Shown here piece by piece: positions 53,191 to 64,000 of a stretch of 64,000 nt of DNA. The translations under genes were made by a program, and so were the position numbers. The notes under the pieces are model-generated. The model made no database searches, had not been told where the DNA came from, and worked only from the letters and a program-made list of their open reading frames with translations. Source of the DNA: Branchiostoma floridae (taxonomy: Eukaryota; Chordata; Leptocardii; Amphioxiformes; Branchiostomatidae); NCBI RefSeq assembly GCF_000003815.2, contig NC_049979.1:28018249-28082248 (forward strand). The letters are read 5' to 3'. Every line of letters begins with the position of its first letter. Positions within the stretch are counted from its first letter, which is position 1.

Positions 53191-56100
53191 ATGCAGCTCA
53201 TCCTGTGCACTCTCCTGTTGAGCTGGCAGGCAGCAGCCACACTGTCTGGTCATGATGCCACCCCGCTATCAACAGCAGAGGTAAATGTTCTATAAGCCTT
53301 CTCACATAAATCAGGATGCATGTGCGGCGACAGGAATTCTAGGCAATATGTCAAAGGGCAAGGCCCACAAAAAGTTAACAGTCCTAATGTCTTGACCATT
53401 GTTTTGAATTGCATAACAATATTACACAAATTGTTACCTAGAATTCCTGTCGCCGCACATGCGTCCTGACTATATAATGTGAAAAGCTTTATTAACTGGT
53501 AGCCCTATTACATGAAAGTATTTTGGTTGCAAGTGGTGTTGGAAAGCAAATGGAGATTTAAAGTTACTGCAGCTTCCGGGTACTATGGAGGATGGCATCC
53601 AGGCTAGGTGACTATTTTCCCTGTCATGTGTGTTTTGTAGAAAATGTGTCGAAAATTGTATTTTTCCTGCTCTAAAGTACTAAACACTTTCCTGTGGCAT
53701 CATCGGTACCCTCGCTGCTTGGCTAGTTGGATCGAATTCCATGGATCATTAGACCTGGGTTTTATCAGGGTTTGCTCAGCTCGGACATGATTACGGATGG
53801 TGGTGGCCACTTTTATGAAGAAGCATTAAGGTATAAGTCTGAAGGAGTGAAGTGTCATCCCTCGATCTGCATGTAAAAGAACCCAGCTTTCTGGTGTGCT
53901 TTGTTGAAAACGCATTCCGTGGCAAGGTTGCTGTGCTCTAGGATCAGGGCTCTAGCCAGCTCCACATTTTTTTTCCGTCAGCCAATTCCCATTGTCGTGA
54001 AAACACTATTCCAGGAGTTGGAGAGACTGAACTGAGACCTTAAAAAACGGGTTTTAATGAGATTACCGTATGCGAAAGGGCGCCGACACACATTGCCAAC
54101 AATCATAACAATAGCAAAACAAACAGTTTGTGGCTTTTACGGCTGTGGACAGCGTCCCCAAGCCGCCTGTAGCTTCCACCAAGGATTTTTGTCCGTCAAG
54201 GTTGACGGATTGGTTTTAAAATTTTTCCGTCACACACAGCAAATTTCTGTCAATTGACGGAAAAACGGACGCTGACCAGAGCCTTGTCTAGGATGATGTA
54301 TGAATAGCCCTGAGATTCTGCCCTAGACGTTCATTTCATTCATAATGGAGATATGAGAAGTTCTAATTGAGGAGAGTCTGTATACTTAAGTACAACGTAG
54401 ATGTCTTGGTTTGTGAATTTACCTTACAGGATCTACTCAAGACGGAACTAAGGAATTTCAAGTTAGAACTTGCAAGATCTGAGAGTATGCTGTTAGGAAA
54501 GCTGCCAATCCCCTTACAGAGGCCCAGTAGAAGTGCTGACATCACTGCTTCAAACCTGTACCATCCCTTCTCTTTCCCTACGGAAGCTGGCAGTCATAGA
54601 GGTGAGGCCTAGGAATAAAATACATGTTCATTGTGTACATCCGCACCCCCTCGTCCATTGCTGAACAGGGACAGGGGGCGACACAGGTTATCTGGTATTT
54701 ACGACCCTCTGCTGCAGTCATGTTTTTCCAACGTCACCTTCCGGAAGCTACAGTAGATGGGTCTATTCTGTGAACAAGGCTGACAGAGTTGGCTGAAAGT
54801 ACCAAGGTCCCAATCAATTTATTGTTGGTCAGGTAAAATTTAGTTTATCCATTATGTCATTTACCAACACAGATGGCGCACCCGGGGAAGCCACAACCAC
54901 AAATACCAGCCCATCTTTGCCCGTACTGACACATACAAACATTATTTTTTTCCACAAACCATCTCTGAGTGGAACGCCCTGCCTGGCACGGTTGTATGTA
55001 CTCCCAACGTTGAGTGCTTCCGTGCCAGGCAGGCGGCCTGCCCGCCCTAACCCGGGAGCCTCAGCTACCCACCCCCCCTACTTTGCCCCTCGCGGTGTTA
55101 TCTGGGGGTATAGATATGTAGATGTAGATGAACTTTCATTCTGACATGTTCATTGTGTTTCTGTCTTTCTGGTTACCCAACTGACCCAGCAAAAACCTGC
55201 AAACCATAGCCTTTTCTTATGTTGATTTCATGTAAAACTAATACTCATGACCTCAATGAAAAGTGGCCTGCAGGCCAATTTAATTTTGAGCTTCTCATGA
55301 ATAAACAAAAGTTCAAACAGACAGAAACAGGTGTAACTTATACCCCCGGTGCATGGGCTATTTTCTGGCCTGTTACCTGTACCTTCTGACTCCCTTCTAC
55401 AGACATAGCGGTTGAAGACGTTGTTGTGGATCAGTCCTTCTACACACCTGGGGTGACTGACCTGGAGTATTTGGAGTACAGCGGCCAGAAGTTCATCACC
55501 ATGGTAACAGGAGATGGCAAGGCTGAGGTCTACCTGTTGAACATGACAACCGGTCACTTCAGCTGGACAGCTGAGCTAGACATCAGTGGAGGTCAGTTTT
55601 ATGTTGATTCAGTATAAAGTATTTTCTCAATTATAACAGTATGCACCCCAAGCAATGTTTCCGCCAGAGGGCCGTCCACCCGTCCAATGACGGCCTCATT
55701 TGTTTTTTGACGGCTTGGACACAAATGGTGGCAATCCTCTTAAAAAATTGCAACACATGTGCACATTTTGCAGAGAAATCGGTACAAATTCGAGAAAATG
55801 TGAACTGCAGTTTTGAGTTTAGCATTGAAGCCACATGCTCAATGGGGACACTGTACACTGTTTGTTTTGCTATTGTTATGTGCCCTTTCACATATGATAA
55901 TCTCATTAAGGACCCATTTTTCAAGGTCAGTCCTTATTAGACATCTAGTATCTACAGTTCCTTTAATCAATAAAGAATCGATTTTCAAGGTTTATGCCAT
56001 GCCAGTATTATTCTAATAAAGCATTGTTGTAAAATATAACAATGACAATGACAATGACAATGAAGTTTATTAAAGGGTTAATGCCCCGGCCGCGAGGTGT

Positions 56101-59100
56101 ATATGGTGAGATAATCCCTGGTCAGGTGCGATAACCACCGAATAAACCACCGAGTGAGCGTCGATTTGCATCGACAGTGGCGATGCTGTCGATGCAAATC
56201 GACACCGGTGCCGGTGTCGATTCATTCTGACCAATCAGGGGAGCGATACCCACCTTCCTGGCCTGAATCTACGTGTTACGGCATCATAACCAATGTGGAA
56301 CGGGGCCTTCTGATTGGTCCGCGGCGCCTGGCTATATGATAATGCATATTCATGCCCTCCTAGGGCTAAATGCAGTAAGTCGCATACAAAGAGCCTGATA
56401 AGTAAGCTATTCTATGTTCTACTTACGACTATATTTCTACATGCTTCCTCCCTCTTCTTAAAACATGTGAAGACGAACTTACAGAGTTCTTCTATCAAAT
56501 CATAGTTAACTGATGTCATTATATATTTGAAAAAGTCTTCTTTTGTTAGTTGTGCATATTTCTGTTTTGCAAGCGTAGTACTATTAACAAAGGTATTGCG
56601 TATATCTTTATACAGTGAGCATTCTAGAAGAAAGTGCGCTTCATCTTCTATATACCTATAGTTCTTATCACAAAACATACATAAGGCCACACCAATTTAA
56701 TTTCTTGGTTCACGGATTTTTTCATAAAAAATATGGAGCGAAAGGGCGAAATAAAAATAAAAATAAAATTGTAAAATGGTTAGGGTAAAGGTAAGGGCTA
56801 ATCAAAAATATAAAGAATAAAAAGTTTTCTGCTTGAAAAAAGTACAAAACCACTATTACTGTACAATAACAGTACCTGTTTGTTGATTTTAAGGAGCTTA
56901 TGATATAAAGGCCAATTTGCTACACCAGGAAGTTGGTGAATGGTTTCATTAATGGTGAAAATTTGCTTATTGGTAATTTTTATTTTTATTCTTTTTTCCA
57001 AAAAAATCGGAGCGAGCGAATCCGTGAACCAAGAAATTAAATTGGTGTGGCCTAATCTATCATTTGGAGGAGTTCGGGTGTATCTACCGGCTTCAATTTG
57101 TAGAGGATGATCGCTGATCCTTAGTTTAGTCATGGTTCGGCGATAGCTAAAATTTGTTATATCGAGGTATTTTTCTCTTTCATATGTATACTTGAATTTT
57201 CTGTAGGTTCTTAATTTATGCCCTTGGTTTTCTTTAATACCAGGGGAGTTAATTTCTGAGTAAAAGTTTTGAAGAAAGGTGTCTTCCAGTCTTTGTTTTA
57301 TTTCAGCCTGAGCCAACGATGTGTTGTGATCACTGTTAAGCAATAGGTACGCAAACCCTGACTCCTCCAGGATTTTACTAACATTGGATAGCCAGCATGG
57401 TAGCTTACGTCTGTGCAAGTCCTGTTGTACAAGGAAGGCTTCAAATTGTAGGCTATTTGTTGGAACTTCTTTAACTAATCTTTTGTAATATGAATATAAT
57501 CTAGTATATACTTCAATCCACAGGGGATACCTGCCCACATATCATATAACACACATCTTGCTGAGAAATTGGTAGAAAGTCGAGAAATGTCAACCGCAGT
57601 TTTGCGTTTTGCATTGAAGCTACAGGCTTGGGGACAATTTTCCCTATTACATAATCTATTATGTGGTACATGGAAATATTATCATTCACAGGTGGCGATG
57701 CACCACATAACCGCTTCCTGGGCGTGTCGACAGGAGAGATCCCCAATTCTCGTATCAAGGCCTCATCCAGCAAAAGCAGGTTCCACCAAGCACATCAGGC
57801 CAGGCTCCACCTGCAGGAGACTACCAGAACTGCAGGTCATAGTCTTTTAAAATCAGTATGTGGTTTATGGAAAACTTTTGACACACAACAAATGTTTTCC
57901 TACTGATCTTGATGTCACAGTTGCATAAAAGAACTATTTCTTGGTGTTAAACCATTCATGTGACATATTTTAAGCAAGTTGATTGATAGCACTTGTAGGA
58001 GTGACGTAAGAACCATAAGTTGTTGAACGCCACCCATGTTGGTTTATGTTGTATTTATTAGAATAACACCCCTTTGTTACGTTGGTTCCGTACTATAGTT
58101 AGTCCAACCACCGACTCCTACTGTATCGCCATGTTGGAATAAAGCTCCTCAATATAGTTGCATCGTGTGCCCAAGAGTCGTTCCCTTTAGTGGTCCTAGT
58201 CCTTACTGGCGGAATGGTTTCTCTCAGGTGCTTGGGTAGCTGGTGAAAATAACAGGAGGCAGTGGCTACAGGTGGACCTAGGACAGGTGACTCAGGTGAC
58301 AGGTGAGAATATGGTCACTTCTTGTTTCAACAGTGTGTTCAAGATACAGGCTATGGACACTACTGGGGTACGGACACTACATGTACCTAGGCTATGGACA
58401 CTACGTACATACGGGAGTACCGACACTGCAGGACACTACCTGGGCTACAGACACAACAGGGGTATGGACACTACAGGGGGTACTGACACTACATGCAGGA
58501 TTACTAGTATGTACATTACAGGGGTTACGGACACTACCAGGGCTAGAGACACCACAGGGGGTAGGACACTACAGGTTTCTGTTGCAACGTATATAAATAA
58601 GCAGGAATATCTGCATGTTGTTGGACTGAGCATTCAAGAGTTAACTGCTCAATGAATTACATGTATAGTGATTTTGAAATATCGTTCTCCTTCAAGTGAT
58701 AAACTGGATGTATGCATTTTTAGGCTTGAGAAGAACATTGAAACCGTTCCACTTTATCCTTAGGCATAATCACTCAAGGAAGGAACTACCACCTCCGTAA
58801 CGCAGATGGCAGCCATCTTGAGTATGTAACACATTTTAAGGTGCAGTTCACTAATGACGGGACAACATTCACGACATATAAGGACAAGTCAGGCAATGAT
58901 GTGGTAAGGGCTTATTTGCTATTGCTAAACAATAATACTGATACATAAGCTGATACAATCAAATGGGGTATGATGTGTCAGTGTTTTTTCTAACAACAAA
59001 AGCAATCTTTTTCATCTACTTTGCATTTTGTCGGTTTTCACATAAAAAATAAAGTCAAATCTTCAGAATAATCCTTCAATCAGTGACTCTTTAAAATATG

Positions 59101-62100
59101 TAAAACATGAGTTGAGATTGAAGAACTATTCTAAAACCTTACTCAGATGTGGCTTGTGAACCACTTCAACGATATTCGTTGAAATCTGTTGTACTTAAAA
59201 AAAAAAGAAATGTGAATAACCCATTGTGTAAGACATCATATTTAGAGTGTTCCATAACAATTTGGAATTCATTTTCAATTGATGAACATCGTTATTCAGC
59301 CCAAAATCATACATTCTTATTTCCGAAACAAAATTTTATTCTTTATTTGTTTTTAACCTGTTTAACTCTGTATCTGTAATTGATGAACATCATGAGTCAG
59401 CCCAAAATGTTACATTCTAGTCCCCAGAACAAAATTTTATTCTTTGCCTTTGCCCTGACAGGTGTTTGATGGTAACAGTGACCGAGACACCCCACAGGTA
59501 AACATGTTCGTGCAGAATGGACCAATCACAGCCCAGTACATCCGGGTGGTGCCAGTGCAGTGGAAGAACAACATCGCCATGAGAATAGAGCTACTCGGAG
59601 AGAAAGGTATGCACCCAACAGGACACATAGTTACTAAGGCAGAACTTTTACCTCTAGGTGAACCACACACTTGGTTGGGTGTGACTCAAGTCCTATGCAG
59701 GGAACAGTCAGCATATGCATAAAATGATTCATTTCACACATATCCATACAAACATACAAACAAACACTGCTGAAATCATATTCTTGGTGATGGTAAAGAG
59801 TAAAATAGCATAAGATGCTAAGTTGGCAACAGAGGCAGAAAATGTGCAATAACTCTTATTTCAGCACCAAGGAAAGAGCTAACTGAATAATGTTGCATTT
59901 TATCTGGAAGGCTGCATGACCAAGCCATCCAATGTAATCAGTTTGAAGATGATGGTACTCTCAATTGAATAACAAAGTTCTTTGTACACAACCAAGTCAA
60001 GTGTTTTATACCACAAAAGTTTGGGGATCATCTGTCACCTTTCTCAGGGCGATTCTGACTGGTTCACTTTGTACTGCAGCACTTAGTGGTGACCGCGTGG
60101 CACAGTGGTAGCATGTCCGGAGTTGCACCGAGAGGTTGCGGGTTCGAATCCGCCTACCGTGCCACCGATCTTGCGCCCTTGGGAAAGGCACTTTACACAA
60201 CTTTCCTCACTTTACTCAGGTGAAAATGGGTCGTCCCTCGGATAGGACGTTAAATGGAGGTCCCGTGTATGGGGAGAGTCACACCCCATGCACGTTAAAG
60301 AACCCCCACACGTGCGATGGTGCGGTGTGCGATGGAGCAAACCATTCTGTCTGGAGTTGGTGATTCACTACAAATCACCCGGATGGAGGCCTGGCGAACC
60401 TTCGTGTCGTATCAGCCATACGGTGATTTACATCATTCACCATGCCCCGGAGAGGAGATAGGCGCTGCCAGGGGACTAAAAGCCTGTTGAGTCAGCATAA
60501 CATGTTGTGCTGCCCCTACGGCTGATTAATCAGCCTACGGCTGATTAAAAGGCTATGGGACGAACGAACGAACGGACGAACGAAGGAACGAACGAACGAA
60601 CGAACGAACGAACGAACGAACGAAGTAGGTGTCGCTGCTTACAGATGCAACTGTATTTTTTTCAGAGTCAGTAAAGCAGCTCAGATACTTCAGTGCAGCT
60701 TCCAACTGTCATGGCGAGGGTGACCCTGCTGTGAGACAGTACTGTGCAGTCTTGTCTGACAACACTTTGAGGATATATGATGTCATCATGCCTTTCTTTT
60801 TCCTGGTGAGTTTCCTATAGTTTTCTAAAGATAGACCCATGTTTTACAGTATACTCCTAGGAAAAGAAATTTTGACTATTTCTGAAGATGGTTCTGGAAG
60901 CATTTGGATTGGCAGGCAGGGATTCTCTCTTTCTTTTTTTAGACTTACTTAGGGATCCCACAATTATATTTCTAGCATAATGTAACACTGAAACACATCA
61001 TGCACTGCCAGGTATTTTCAATGTCATATAGTAGTAACGTTACAGATATATATTGGACAAGCAGTTGTATATTGATAAATTGAATAACAAAGAAATACAA
61101 TGTTTTGTACCTATTCTTACATCACAGCCCTAATATTAACAATGCAAAAGACAGGGCGTCTGTTTTTAACTTCATCACTCAAAGATGTTAGGTCCCTTGC
61201 TTGCAACCAACAAAGATAAAAGCTAAGGTTGGCAGGTTTTTTAGTTGGGCTGTACAACAGAAGTGAATATCTGAAAGACTTTGAGCTCTGTATTCTATAT
61301 TCCAATGAGTACCAACATGTGCAATGACATAGTTTGTGAGCAAAGTCCCCCTATGATAAAAGCAGTTTGTCTCTCTCTCTCTCTGTCTAACATCTGTCGT
61401 TACCAGTCTGGCAATGCAGTATGTTGATCAGGTCTGATTGCTGACCTCCAGGAGATCAGGCAAAAAAAACTTCTCGACTTAAGGGTGCTCTATTAACTAT
61501 TATCACTACAAATTATCCCACCTGCCCTTCTCTCTCCAGATGCAGACACCTGTGCAGACCCTCCACTTCTCCTACCAGGCCAGAGGTCTTCACCTGTTCC
61601 ACATCCCACAGCAGGGACCCACTGATCCACTGTACCTACTGGTCCTGCCTGCGAAGGGAGCCATGGTGCCCACTGTGGATGGACAGCTGACAGTACCTAT
61701 ATACAGCTGGCAGAGAGACACTGAGTGTAAGAGATTGTCTGTAAAGCATGTTGTTTGATATGCAATTCTTTGTCAAACTTTCTGGCTCCAAGTATGTTGA
61801 AAAACATCATTGAAGTCCTTGGTATATAGACAGGGTGTTTGGCCCCAATGTACAATGATTAAGCTTTGTCAAAAGAGATTTGCAGTGTTCACACCTGTTG
61901 GCACATTAGTCAGCACCCATTCAACACATTTTGCTGTTGAGTTGCATCATGAGTTTGAGTTTATTTAGATCCAGAATTAGCCTCATAAGAGGCTATACTT
62001 CTTGTGGTCTACACATTCATATTTAAGCATTACAATTAAAACATACAGAGACATACAAATTGACAATAATTACAGTGTTGTGTTATTCCACAACTGAGGC

Positions 62101-64000
62101 ATTCTGTACAGAAAGTGCATTTTCTGAAAGTGGGATGTAATTGTGATTTTTTCGATTTTAAAAAAGTTCACAATTTCAAGTGACATGTACGTGTAGGTGA
62201 CGTGTTACCAAATGTCTTGTACAAACAACTGCCAACAAGAGCAGACCAGTGAGATATTCATTTTAAGCAACAAAAATTGAAGTAAAAACGTAAACTACGT
62301 GTAAGTAATGTTTAATTTTCCTTCTCAGCCCAGTGTTTGTTCCACCACATGAGCAGCGATCCTGTCATCCCAGAAACAGGACAGGATGCAGAGAGTTTCC
62401 TCATCAACAGTGAGATGTTCATGGTCATCGCGCATCACTCCGACTCCCAGGGAGAAATCTCATCCGAATCTACAGTTCTGAAATACAACCAACATAATGC
62501 TGTGTTTCAACATCTGCAGAGGTAGGTAGAGTTTCTCCGATAAAAATGAAAATAATCTTTACCGATAACAGGACATACATACATAATAATAGCATGCTCC
62601 TTCATAAACATACTGAATGAACTAACTGATATCAACTATTAGCATAATTACCAAGTGAACAAAGGACATGAATCATAATTTATTCATGTTGTTGAAGGTT
62701 TGACATCCAGGTGATAGATATACCAAATGGGTAATGATTTTGGAAATGAGCAGACCTTTCAGACAGCATCCACTGTCTTTCATCAGTGACACTGAGCAAG
62801 ATCAGTTGAAGAGCAGACTTTAAACCCTAACTGTATAAAATTGATATTCAAGCCATGCTGAATCCCAAGCTTCAATTATTGTGCCTGGCTTAGCTAGCAA
62901 CATTTCACATTCTGTTGTTAAGTCATACTGCCATACAGGCAAACCTGTCTATAGTGGCCACTCAAGGGACCGGACAAATGTGGCCACTATAGAAAGGTGG
63001 CCTCTGTATAGAGGTGGCAACTTGTAGATAAAATACCCAAGGGACCGACAAACAGTGGCCACTATGGACAGGTGGCCCCTCTGTAGAGGTGGCCCCTAAT
63101 ACAGGTTTGACTGTACTTTTTTTTCAAATGTATAAAAGCTATAATTACAGACTAGTGTGTTTCTTATTATTGTCTGACAATGTTGTTGATCTGAACAAAT
63201 ATTTACCTGACGTATCCAATTTTTTTCAGCCTCGATGTAAAGGGAGCTGTAGATGTAGAATATTTCCGGATAGGGCAGGATCCATATCTGGCCCTAGCAG
63301 CAGGCTCTGGTACTGCAGAAGCCAGGCCAGGAGAAGTGCAGTCATCGTACATCTTCAAGTGGAATGGCATGTGACCAGAAATCTTCTTTACACTTTTGCT
63401 GTCAACCGGTTAACCATATTGCTGTGCTTTTTTATCAACTTCAAAATATACTGTGACGTTAGAGTGTGGGAAATGCAACTTTTAGACATAGGACAAAAGC
63501 CAGTGCCATGACAGTATTTATCCTAGTCTGAGTTCTAGCATTGTTTAATTTGTCTTCAACTGTTATTACCTTGAAATCAGATCTTGATTATTTTCAAGCT
63601 ATAATGTCCTTCACTTGATAGCCCCCTTTGCAGACGTCTCCAATTACTGTGTTTTAATTTTTTTGCAAAGCTGACATGCGATTTGAACATGGGCTAAGGT
63701 CTCATAATGCTGAGAAAGTGGGTTTTCCAACCTCAGCTTGACTCCCTTTTCTGGCATAGAGAACTGTAGCCAATGTTGAAAATTGCAAGTTGATGTATTG
63801 AATTAGATATTTAATCTTCTAATATCATGTTGTTTTGCAGGTTATCATTTTGAGTTGCTGCAGACCATTTCAGTGAATGGAGGTCAAAAGTTTGAGTCCG
63901 TTTCAGTCCCAAGCAGTGAGAAAACTAAACTGCTTTCTCTTGTACACCATGGCACCATCCATTCTTCACATAGTACAACCAGCATTTTCCAGTACAGAAA
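53191..64000 (+). CDS. Secreted EAR (EPTP) repeat and discoidin-domain protein, 5' part
   Basis: The first 590 residues of a gene that runs off the window. Exons: 53191-53280, 54430-54601, 55403-55591, 57692-57835, 58228-58302, 58764-58903, 59462-59606, 60666-60805, 61540-61726, 62329-62521, 63230-63366, 63841-64000 (continues). Residues 1-20 form a signal peptide (MQLILCTLLLSWQAAATLSG). An EAR-like unit (SGQKFITMVTGDGKAEVYLL) is at about 105-145 and an F5/8 type C (discoidin) domain at 152-317 (WVAGENNRRQWLQVDLG, YITHFK-like core, QYIRVVPVQW). EAR-type propeller repeats follow (DPYLALAAGSG, KFESVSVPSSEKTKLLSLVH). The usual two cysteines bracketing the discoidin domain are absent. EAR repeats fold as a beta-propeller in secreted adhesion proteins (LGI, TSPEAR, ADGRV1). 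Ligand unknown; no named orthologue recognised. The start ATG has a weak context but the signal peptide supports it. Confidence 0.85.
53292..53492. mobile_element. Foldback element, TAAGCCTTCTCAC family, copy 2
   Basis: ATAAGCCTTCTCACATAAAT left, ATGTGAAAAGCTTTAT right. Inner arms GCATGTGCGGCGACAGGAAT and its inverse. It begins 11 bp after the donor of the EAR gene's signal-peptide exon. Confidence 0.8.
53943..54290. mobile_element. Element with CAGGGCTCTAGCCAGC ends
   Basis: Left TCAGGGCTCTAGCCAGC, right inverse-like GCTGACCAGAGCCTTG. Inside are CCGTCA/TGACGG words and a CATAACAATAGCAAAACAAA block whose inverse occurs at 55860-55880. Relatives in the other orientation are at 55641-55925 and 57540-57690. 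Confidence 0.55.
55641..55925. repeat. Relative of the 53943 element, inverse orientation
   Basis: Shares GCCGTC/GACGGC words, TTTTGCAGAGAAATCGGTAC, GCATTGAAGCCACATGCTC and TTTGTTTTGCTATTGTTATG with 53943-54290 and 57540-57690. In an intron of the EAR gene. Confidence 0.5.
56159..56204. other. Perfect hairpin containing ATTTGCAT octamers
   Basis: GTCGATTTGCATCGACAG, an 8-base loop TGGCGATG, then the exact inverse CTGTCGATGCAAATCGAC. Each arm holds the octamer ATTTGCAT/ATGCAAAT, the POU-factor binding word, and GTCGAT. Short palindrome in an EAR-gene intron; binding is inference only. Confidence 0.6.
56412..57538 (-). pseudogene. LINE (non-LTR) reverse-transcriptase C-terminal fragment, interrupted
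   Basis: Minus-strand frames at 57538-57053 and 56684-56412 are two halves of the C-terminal region of a non-LTR retrotransposon ORF2-like protein. The first has KLRISDHPLQIEAGRYTR; the second has CMFCDK...EDEAHFLLEC, the Cys/His signature that closes such proteins. The 368-bp Harbinger-like element lies between them, and the two frames are in register once it and one TAA are set aside. A stop codon just upstream and lack of the polymerase core indicate a 5'-truncated copy. The clade (RTE, CR1 or other) cannot be set from this piece. Confidence 0.8.
56685..57052. mobile_element. Harbinger-like 368-bp element, copy 2, inside the LINE
   Basis: Same ends as copy 1 at 50319 (GGCCACACCAATTTAATTTC), same 368-bp length, flanked by direct TAA at 56682-56684 and 57053-57055. 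The insertion site lies within a coding part of the LINE, so it came after the LINE. Confidence 0.9.
57540..57690. repeat. Relative of the 53943/55641 repeat
   Basis: GCTGAGAAATTGGTAGAAAG, CCGCAGTTTTG and GCATTGAAGCTACAGGCT match 55775-55840. The LINE fragment abuts it, so the LINE may have inserted into it. Confidence 0.45.
57692..59606 (+). CDS. Discoidin (F5/8 type C) domain exons
   Basis: Four exons (57692-57835, 58228-58302, 58764-58903, 59462-59606). They encode, in order, FLGVSTGEIPNSRIKASSSK, WVAGENNRRQWLQVDLGQVT, GIITQGRNYHLRN with the FKVQFTNDGTTFTTYKD strand, and VFDGNSDRDTPQVNMF with QYIRVVPVQW and IELLG. This is the complete jelly-roll pattern of the family, but the terminal Cys residues are missing. 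Confidence 0.88.
58345..58575. repeat. About 15-20-bp degenerate repeat (TATGGACACTAC)
   Basis: Some twelve imperfect units with (T/C)GGACACTAC and GGGGTA, in the intron after exon 58228-58302 of the EAR gene. Not coding. Confidence 0.8.
59968..60085. repeat. Half copy of the TTGTACACAA element
   Basis: TTGTACACAACCAAGTCAAG, ATCTGTCACCTTTC and TGTACTGCAGCAC match 5632-5898. The SINE begins directly after it and may have split it. Confidence 0.5.
60088..60624 (+). mobile_element. tRNA-derived SINE with (CGAA)n tail
   Basis: A tRNA-like head has A box TGGCACAGTGGTAGCATGTC and B box GGTTCGAATCC. It is followed by the core TTGCGCCCTTGGGAAAGGCA with CTTTACACAACTTTCCTCAC, widely seen in invertebrate SINEs, then a body with CATGCACGTTAAAGAACCCC and a (CGAA) tail at 60561-60624. 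In an EAR-gene intron, ending 41 bp before the next exon. Core fragments are at 16725 and, inverted, at 41313 and 33595. Confidence 0.85.
62935..63113. mobile_element. Element with TACAGTCAAACCTGT ends
   Basis: TACAGGCAAACCTGTCTATA at the left, inverse CAGGTTTGACTGTA at the right, with GTGGCCACTATAGA / GTGGCCACTATGGA and CAAGGGACCG internal repeats. 179 bp, in an EAR-gene intron. Confidence 0.75.
63230..64000 (+). CDS. EAR-repeat exons joined by an apparent GC-AG intron
   Basis: Exon 63230-63366 ends TGGAATG|GCATGT, and exon 63841-64000 begins after TTTTGCAG. Using the next GT (63370/63371) would shift the frame into a TGA within a few codons, whereas the GC donor gives FKWNG-YHFELLQTIS, a typical EAR repeat with its F-x-W motif. 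Confidence 0.7.

Noticed and set aside
60088-60170. tRNA gene
   Set aside because: A and B boxes are present, but the segment continues into a SINE core and tail and the stems do not fold as a functional tRNA.

Overview
This is animal nuclear DNA: multi-exon genes with GT-AG introns, two assembly gaps (N runs at 27985-28458 and 34309-35302) and many short mobile elements. The vertebrate-like RAB1A and AK7 genes, together with secreted proteins built from CUB, EGF, discoidin and EAR modules and an abundance of small inverted-repeat elements, suggest an invertebrate deuterostome, most likely an amphioxus (Branchiostoma). The species is inferred from style, not proven.

Layout. (1) 3-116, plus: the last 37 codons of an unidentified gene. 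(2) 718-7398, minus: a complete 7-exon gene for a 913-residue type I membrane protein with a signal peptide, acidic region, CUB domain, about 20 mucin-like 13-residue repeats, a possible SEA-like region, a calcium-binding EGF, one membrane span and a short tail. (3) 12239-18822, minus: complete RAB1A-type GTPase, 6 coding exons, 204 residues. (4) 21237-40636, plus: adenylate kinase 7 (AK7), about 708 residues, divergent from RAB1A. It has a probable tandem-duplicated exon, and one intron is almost wholly filled by a 4.2-kb DNA transposon. (5) 43235-50138, minus: a SLC35-type nucleotide-sugar transporter with two candidate first exons, convergent with AK7. (6) 53191 to the window end, plus: the first 590 residues of a secreted protein with EAR (EPTP) repeats and a discoidin (F5/8 C) domain, with one apparent GC-AG intron.

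Introns and intergenic DNA hold several families of short inverted-repeat elements (a Harbinger-like 368-bp pair with TGA/TAA target duplications, a foldback family ending near CCAAGCAGAG, and others), tRNA-derived SINEs, a LINE reverse-transcriptase tail split by one of the 368-bp elements, and several minisatellites.

The genes do not form a pathway. RAB1A acts in ER-Golgi traffic, the SLC35 protein probably in Golgi sugar import, AK7 in cilia, and genes 2 and 6 at the cell surface or outside the cell. The most notable items are the transposon carrying an antisense cysteine-rich exon in AK7, the AK7 exon duplication, the alternative transporter N-termini, and the architectures of genes 2 and 6. 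Exon borders were found by reading splice sites and checking that codon phases join; no transcript evidence was available.
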